The notes beneath the pieces were generated by a model. That model was given only the letters and a program-made list of their open reading frames with translations. It was not told the origin of the DNA and searched no databases. The position numbers were made by a program, and so were the translations under genes. DNA of 64,000 nt from Sphingobacterium sp. (GTDB lineage Bacteria; Bacteroidota; Bacteroidia; Sphingobacteriales; Sphingobacteriaceae): positions 1 to 64,000 of the forward strand of contig JAQZAZ010000011.1 of NCBI GenBank assembly GCA_029239355.1, given 5' to 3'. Each line of letters opens with the position of its first letter. Position 1 is the first letter of the stretch. Shown here one piece after another: positions 60,430-64,000 of this stretch.

Positions 60430-61200
60430 TTATTTAATATATTGTACTAGCTGACTTTTAATCCTACGAAATCCTTCGATTATAGACAATGCATTATCTC
60501 GCGCCCCATTTTTATTCGTATGGGTATGGTCACCTGGAAAATAGTTAGATTTTACTGCTTCAGGGCCAAGCCGATCATATTTATCTGCAGTAATACTGTT
60601 AAGATCCAAAAAAGCGACGCCCTGTTCTTCCGCGATCTCCTTTGCCCACAATCCAAAATCCTTACCTGCCCGCTTCACTTTACCCTGATCATCCCATTGG
60701 TTGCGCGGAATCATGGATAACAAGATCGGTGTTACACCTTTTTTCTTTGCTTCAATCACAAAACGACGTAGGTTTTCACCGTAAGTACGTACGGTCTCTT
60801 TCTTCCCATTTCCCCAATCCAATACAATAGAGTCCTGACCAATCCCCCGCAGTACACCGCGATACCCCTGTCTGCTCGTATCAGGCTTACAACCTTCGTT
60901 ATGGCCAAACTGAATCAATAAAAAATCTCCAGGTTTAAACAATGAGTCAACTTTTGCCCACCTTCCCTCTTTGACGAATGTCCTTGTACTACGCCCTGCC
61001 ATCGCATGATTATCCACTCGGACACGTGCAGTATCCAACAGTTCAGGAAGCAATGTTCCCCAGCCCCAATAGTCCTTATTACTATTCTTCACAGTTGAAT
61101 CACCTATAAGATAAATCGTAGGCTTATTTTGTTGTTTTGCAAAGGATATCAAAAGAAAGGCTACCAATACCATTCCTATCCATTTTATTGTATGCTTCAT
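60430..61200 (-). CDS. Second rhamnogalacturonan acetylesterase, CE12-like
   Basis: An SGNH hydrolase of 256 residues with a signal peptide (start MKHTIKWIGMVLVAFLLIS). Blocks are LIGDSTVKNS, AMAGRSTRTF, QFGHNEG and PGDHTHTN (Asp/His). It differs from its neighbour in having HNEG for HNDS and a shorter middle region. It lies between the PL11 gene and the other CE12 gene. Confidence 0.9.
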   Translation of the reverse strand: MKHTIKWIGMVLVAFLLISFAKQQNKPTIYLIGDSTVKNSNKDYWGWGTLLPELLDTARVRVDNHAMAGRSTRTFVKEGRWAKVDSLFKPGDFLLIQFGHNEGCKPDTSRQGYRGVLRGIGQDSIVLDWGNGKKETVRTYGENLRRFVIEAKKKGVTPILLSMIPRNQWDDQGKVKRAGKDFGLWAKEIAEEQGVAFLDLNSITADKYDRLGPEAVKSNYFPGDHTHTNKNGARDNALSIIEGFRRIKSQLVQYIK

Positions 61201-61259
61201 GTGCTAACTTATCTATTTCTTTATAATCTACCCATTTAAATCGTTCACTTCCAACCCTT

Positions 61260-63110
61260 CTATTTCTTGTGGGTGGACTTGACCAGCTGAATATTCGGTT
61301 TAACCGGACGATCCATTCCTACACCAAGGTAATATCCCGTATGTGGTGGTTGATTATAGGCTACATTCTGCCATGCTACACTCAAGCGATATTGTGGATC
61401 ATGCATAAGTGTATATACGCGTTGCTCTGTTGGGATCGTCGTTGTATAGATACGGAGATTCTGGTTATCTTCTGAACGCAAGATCAATTCTTCTCGCCAA
61501 TCGCCAAAAATATCAGCACTCAGATTGGGTGTACTTTTGGATCCATTGATTGATGAAGTACCTGTCGCCGTAAAGATCCGTTCCGTTTTCCCGCTTTGGT
61601 ATTTTTCAATATAATTGCTGTTTAAAAGTTCCCGGCTTAAATCAGCATCCCACCAGATCAAAAAATTGGTCGACCTCGGAGCCTGCCCGACAATATTTCC
61701 TCTGGTATCATACATCGCTGCAGATCCTAGCCACCACAGGTACGCGCCTCTATGATCGGAATCAATATTTGCAGCAACACCACGAGGGACATCTTTATTG
61801 ATCGCATTTTTAAAGAGCACTGTTCCCGTTTTGGCATCCAACAAGGCTACCCCCGTCCCTTTTCGTCCCCCTTTCAGTTCATGAATTCCAAAAATTTCCA
61901 ATCCTGGGCGATCAGGATCGAGATCGCTCACATGTAAGGCATCTCCATGCCCCAATCCTGTACTATATAAACCTTTACCATTATCATCAATAACCATCGA
62001 ACCAAAAACAATTTCATCTTTACCATCTTGGTCTACATCAGCAACTGTGAGATTGTGATATCCCTGACCGGAATAAGGATCTTGACGAACTTTGCTGTCG
62101 AATACCCAGCGGCTCACTAATTTTTTATCTTTGAAGTCCCATGCCGCCAAGGCTGTGCGTTCATAGTATCCTCGCGTCATCACGACACTCGGATGTATGC
62201 CGTCCAAATATGCTACGCAAGCTAAAAATCGATCGCTACGATTGGCATTCGTGTCTCCCCACGAACCCAGATCCCCACGTTCAGGTAGATAATCCACGGT
62301 ACTTAGCGCCTTACCCGTCAGCCCATCAAATACCGTTAAATATTCAGGTCCTTTCAATATGCGGCCTAAAGTTCTTGAACTTGATACGGTATCACGCCAA
62401 TCGGCTTTTGGATCACCAATAACATGTCCCTGTGCATCTTTAGTACCATCAGCAGTTTTACAAACCAATTCTGCACGGCCATCGCTATCGAGGTCGTATA
62501 CCATAAATTGCGTATAATGTGCTCCTTCCCGGATATTTTTACCCAAATTGATTTCCCATAGAAAAGTGCCATCTAGTTTATATGCCTGAAAAATAGGTTC
62601 TGAAGTCATCCCATTGTGCGCATTGTCGTGTCCAACACCAGTTTGATGAACAATAAGTTCATACGTCCCGTCGCCATCTAAATCGCCCACAGAGACATCC
62701 CCAGGCGTGTAGCCTTTGGGGGTCCGCAATGGAATATTCAAGTATTGCTGTACTTTTTGATCTTTGGATAAAGTAAGTTTAGCAACTTCCTTTTCTTTTC
62801 CACCCGCCACAATATCCAAGATGTAGGTTACATCTTTACTCAGGTCAACACGATCGTCCAAAAAATTGGTACCCTTTGTTAAAGGTGCGTTATTCAATTT
62901 TTTCTGTATACCATTTCCTTCCTGCCTATAAATAGCAAAGGCCGTGTCAAAATCGTCGGTACCCAGCAAACGCCAACTCAAAAACACGGAGTTATTCGTA
63001 GTTTTTACGCCAACCATTCCTCGATCCAAAAACTCCATTTTGCGTTGGCCTGAAACGGCAAGAGAACCGATCAGTGCTCCTGTCAAAAGAATAAGTTTTG
63101 TTTTCTTCAT
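61260..63110 (-). CDS. Rhamnogalacturonan lyase PL11
   Basis: It cuts the rhamnose-galacturonate linkage of the RG-I backbone by beta-elimination. The 616-residue exported protein (signal to VSGQ, residue 22) has an N-terminal immunoglobulin-like part (about 25-115) and an eight-bladed propeller. Repeated calcium-binding blades are visible: DLDGDGTYELIV, DLDSDGRAELVCKTADGT, DVDQDGKDEIVFGS. These and GAHYTQFMVYD are PL11 (YesW/YesX) marks. Its unsaturated products feed the GH105 encoded downstream. It follows the GH28 gene by 35 bases. Confidence 0.95.
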   Translation of the reverse strand: MKKTKLILLTGALIGSLAVSGQRKMEFLDRGMVGVKTTNNSVFLSWRLLGTDDFDTAFAIYRQEGNGIQKKLNNAPLTKGTNFLDDRVDLSKDVTYILDIVAGGKEKEVAKLTLSKDQKVQQYLNIPLRTPKGYTPGDVSVGDLDGDGTYELIVHQTGVGHDNAHNGMTSEPIFQAYKLDGTFLWEINLGKNIREGAHYTQFMVYDLDSDGRAELVCKTADGTKDAQGHVIGDPKADWRDTVSSSRTLGRILKGPEYLTVFDGLTGKALSTVDYLPERGDLGSWGDTNANRSDRFLACVAYLDGIHPSVVMTRGYYERTALAAWDFKDKKLVSRWVFDSKVRQDPYSGQGYHNLTVADVDQDGKDEIVFGSMVIDDNGKGLYSTGLGHGDALHVSDLDPDRPGLEIFGIHELKGGRKGTGVALLDAKTGTVLFKNAINKDVPRGVAANIDSDHRGAYLWWLGSAAMYDTRGNIVGQAPRSTNFLIWWDADLSRELLNSNYIEKYQSGKTERIFTATGTSSINGSKSTPNLSADIFGDWREELILRSEDNQNLRIYTTTIPTEQRVYTLMHDPQYRLSVAWQNVAYNQPPHTGYYLGVGMDRPVKPNIQLVKSTHKK

Positions 63111-63145
63111 TCAAGGTCTACCTCACAGCAATATGCTGGTACATA

Positions 63146-64000
63146 TTATTGTTTTTTATTATTAACCGTTACATTGTTTAGGATAAAATCTTTAATGTAC
63201 TCCTTGTGAATAACAGGATCTTTACTCGCACGGACATGCATATTTTGAAATGTAAAATCCGACAGTACATATTGCTCCGAATTGAGTACATCAAAAACAA
63301 TGTCGCAATCCAGATCAATATTACGCAGGACAATATTTCTCGCATAGGACATTTTGATATCTTTCTCGCCTTTTAAATCAAAAAATTGGGTCCAGGGTTT
63401 GATAAACAACATACTATTGACATTTCCTTTTACATTTTCAATCAAAATATTTTCATATTCCTGTGGTGTGTCCGGGCGCATCTTTAGCTGCAACAGCTTA
63501 CGCGCTTTATCCAGCGTGTTGTTTCTAAAAATCACATTGAAACTATGAATTGACTCACTTCCGCACGTCAGTGCACTATGACAAAATCCAAAAAAACAAT
63601 TTTCAATAATGATATTTGAATTCGGACCATTATTAGGATCCTTATCGGAATTCGGCCCCTTCCCACCTTTTAATGCGATCGCATCATCGTTGACGGACAA
63701 GTAGCAATCCTTAATCAATACATTACGACATACATCCAAATCGATCGCATCAGAACTAGGCGCTTTAACAGGTTCCTTTGGCGCTGAAATATGTAAACCG
63801 ATCAATTTGAGATTTTCACATTTGTAATAATGGGATGTCCAAAACGGCGAATTGACTAGTCGAATGCCTGAAATCTGCACGTCTTTGCTATTGGATACAT
63901 AGAGTAAACGCGGGCGCATCTCGTCCATGTTCGTACATTTTGGATTAAACTGCCGTCTGAGCCAAAAAGACCGCCAGTAGCGTAACCCATTCCCATCGAG
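63146..64000 (-). CDS. GH28-type hydrolase, N terminus beyond window
   Basis: The frame stays open to the right edge with no stop, and the codons before the internal ATG at 63928 encode a typical GH28 stretch (DGNGLRYWRSFWLRRQ, then CTNMDEMRPRLLY). The gene is therefore partial here, not a 260-residue protein. Visible marks are SSDAIDLD, NDDAIALKGG (Asp pair), a CHSALTCGSE segment in place of the usual GHG, and LQLKMR in place of RIK. These changes match a distinct GH28 branch, possibly acting on unusual galacturonosyl linkages. It opens the visible part of the RG-I operon. Confidence 0.88.
   Translation of the reverse strand, partial: LDGNGLRYWRSFWLRRQFNPKCTNMDEMRPRLLYVSNSKDVQISGIRLVNSPFWTSHYYKCENLKLIGLHISAPKEPVKAPSSDAIDLDVCRNVLIKDCYLSVNDDAIALKGGKGPNSDKDPNNGPNSNIIIENCFFGFCHSALTCGSESIHSFNVIFRNNTLDKARKLLQLKMRPDTPQEYENILIENVKGNVNSMLFIKPWTQFFDLKGEKDIKMSYARNIVLRNIDLDCDIVFDVLNSEQYVLSDFTFQNMHVRASKDPVIHKEYIKDFILNNVTVNNKKQ

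Noticed and set aside
1..64000. tRNA, rRNA, CRISPR or insertion sequence
   Set aside because: No cloverleaf, rRNA core, regular spaced repeats or transposase-like frame was seen on either strand.

Overview
The window reads as chromosomal DNA of a Bacteroidota member, most likely Sphingobacteriaceae (Sphingobacterium-like). The evidence is four SusC/SusD pairs, many lipoproteins with Bacteroidota-type signals, promoter boxes of the TAnnTTTG type, no Shine-Dalgarno dependence, and an AT-leaning base composition. There are no rRNA, tRNA, CRISPR or transposase genes.

Positions 1-10,000 hold housekeeping and envelope genes on the plus strand. They are panC-panD (pantothenate synthesis), then a small membrane-anchored His/Cys protein, a TonB-dependent receptor with a CxxC in its plug and a secreted CxxC thioredoxin-like protein (1466-5025, possibly a metal-import set). 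Two FKBP-type lipoproteins, glutamine-dependent NAD synthetase and a DUF4136 lipoprotein follow. The 6658-7386 gap carries a decayed leader-like stretch with a 21-codon ORF.

Positions 10,019-64,000 are one very large minus-strand pectin utilisation region that runs off the right edge. Read in the direction of transcription it contains: (TU1) GH28, PL11, two CE12 esterases, an S1-type sulfatase, GH105, GH2, L-rhamnose mutarotase and GH106, a rhamnogalacturonan-I set; (TU2) SusC/SusD; (TU3) SusC/SusD; (TU4) a beta-propeller glycosidase, GH28, a DUF4450-like protein, a GH65-like protein and GH105; (TU5) SusC/SusD, a DUF5123-like FN3 lipoprotein, PL1 and CE8, then PL1 and another SusC/SusD; (TU6) GH105 and a GntR-type regulator. 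Most units end in clear intrinsic terminators (50496, 45558, 40019, 30074, 12865, 9886).

The enzymes form a coherent route. CE8 and CE12 remove methyl and acetyl esters. PL1 and PL11 cut homogalacturonan and rhamnogalacturonan-I. SusC/D pairs import oligomers. GH28, GH105, GH106 and GH2 then release galacturonate, unsaturated uronate, rhamnose and galactose, and RhaM interconverts rhamnose anomers.

The most interesting unexplained signal is a tandem motif, CTRTCCTG-N2-CTRTCCTG (10-bp period). Full or degenerate copies lie in the intergenic DNA ahead of six units of the pectin region (12563, 19805, 30017, 39955, 45519, 50448), which suggests one shared regulator encoded elsewhere. Other points are an FN3 module shared by three neighbouring surface proteins, a sulfatase inside a pectin operon, two large poorly characterised glycosidase-like proteins, and a mosaic of inverted and direct repeats at 12591-12868.
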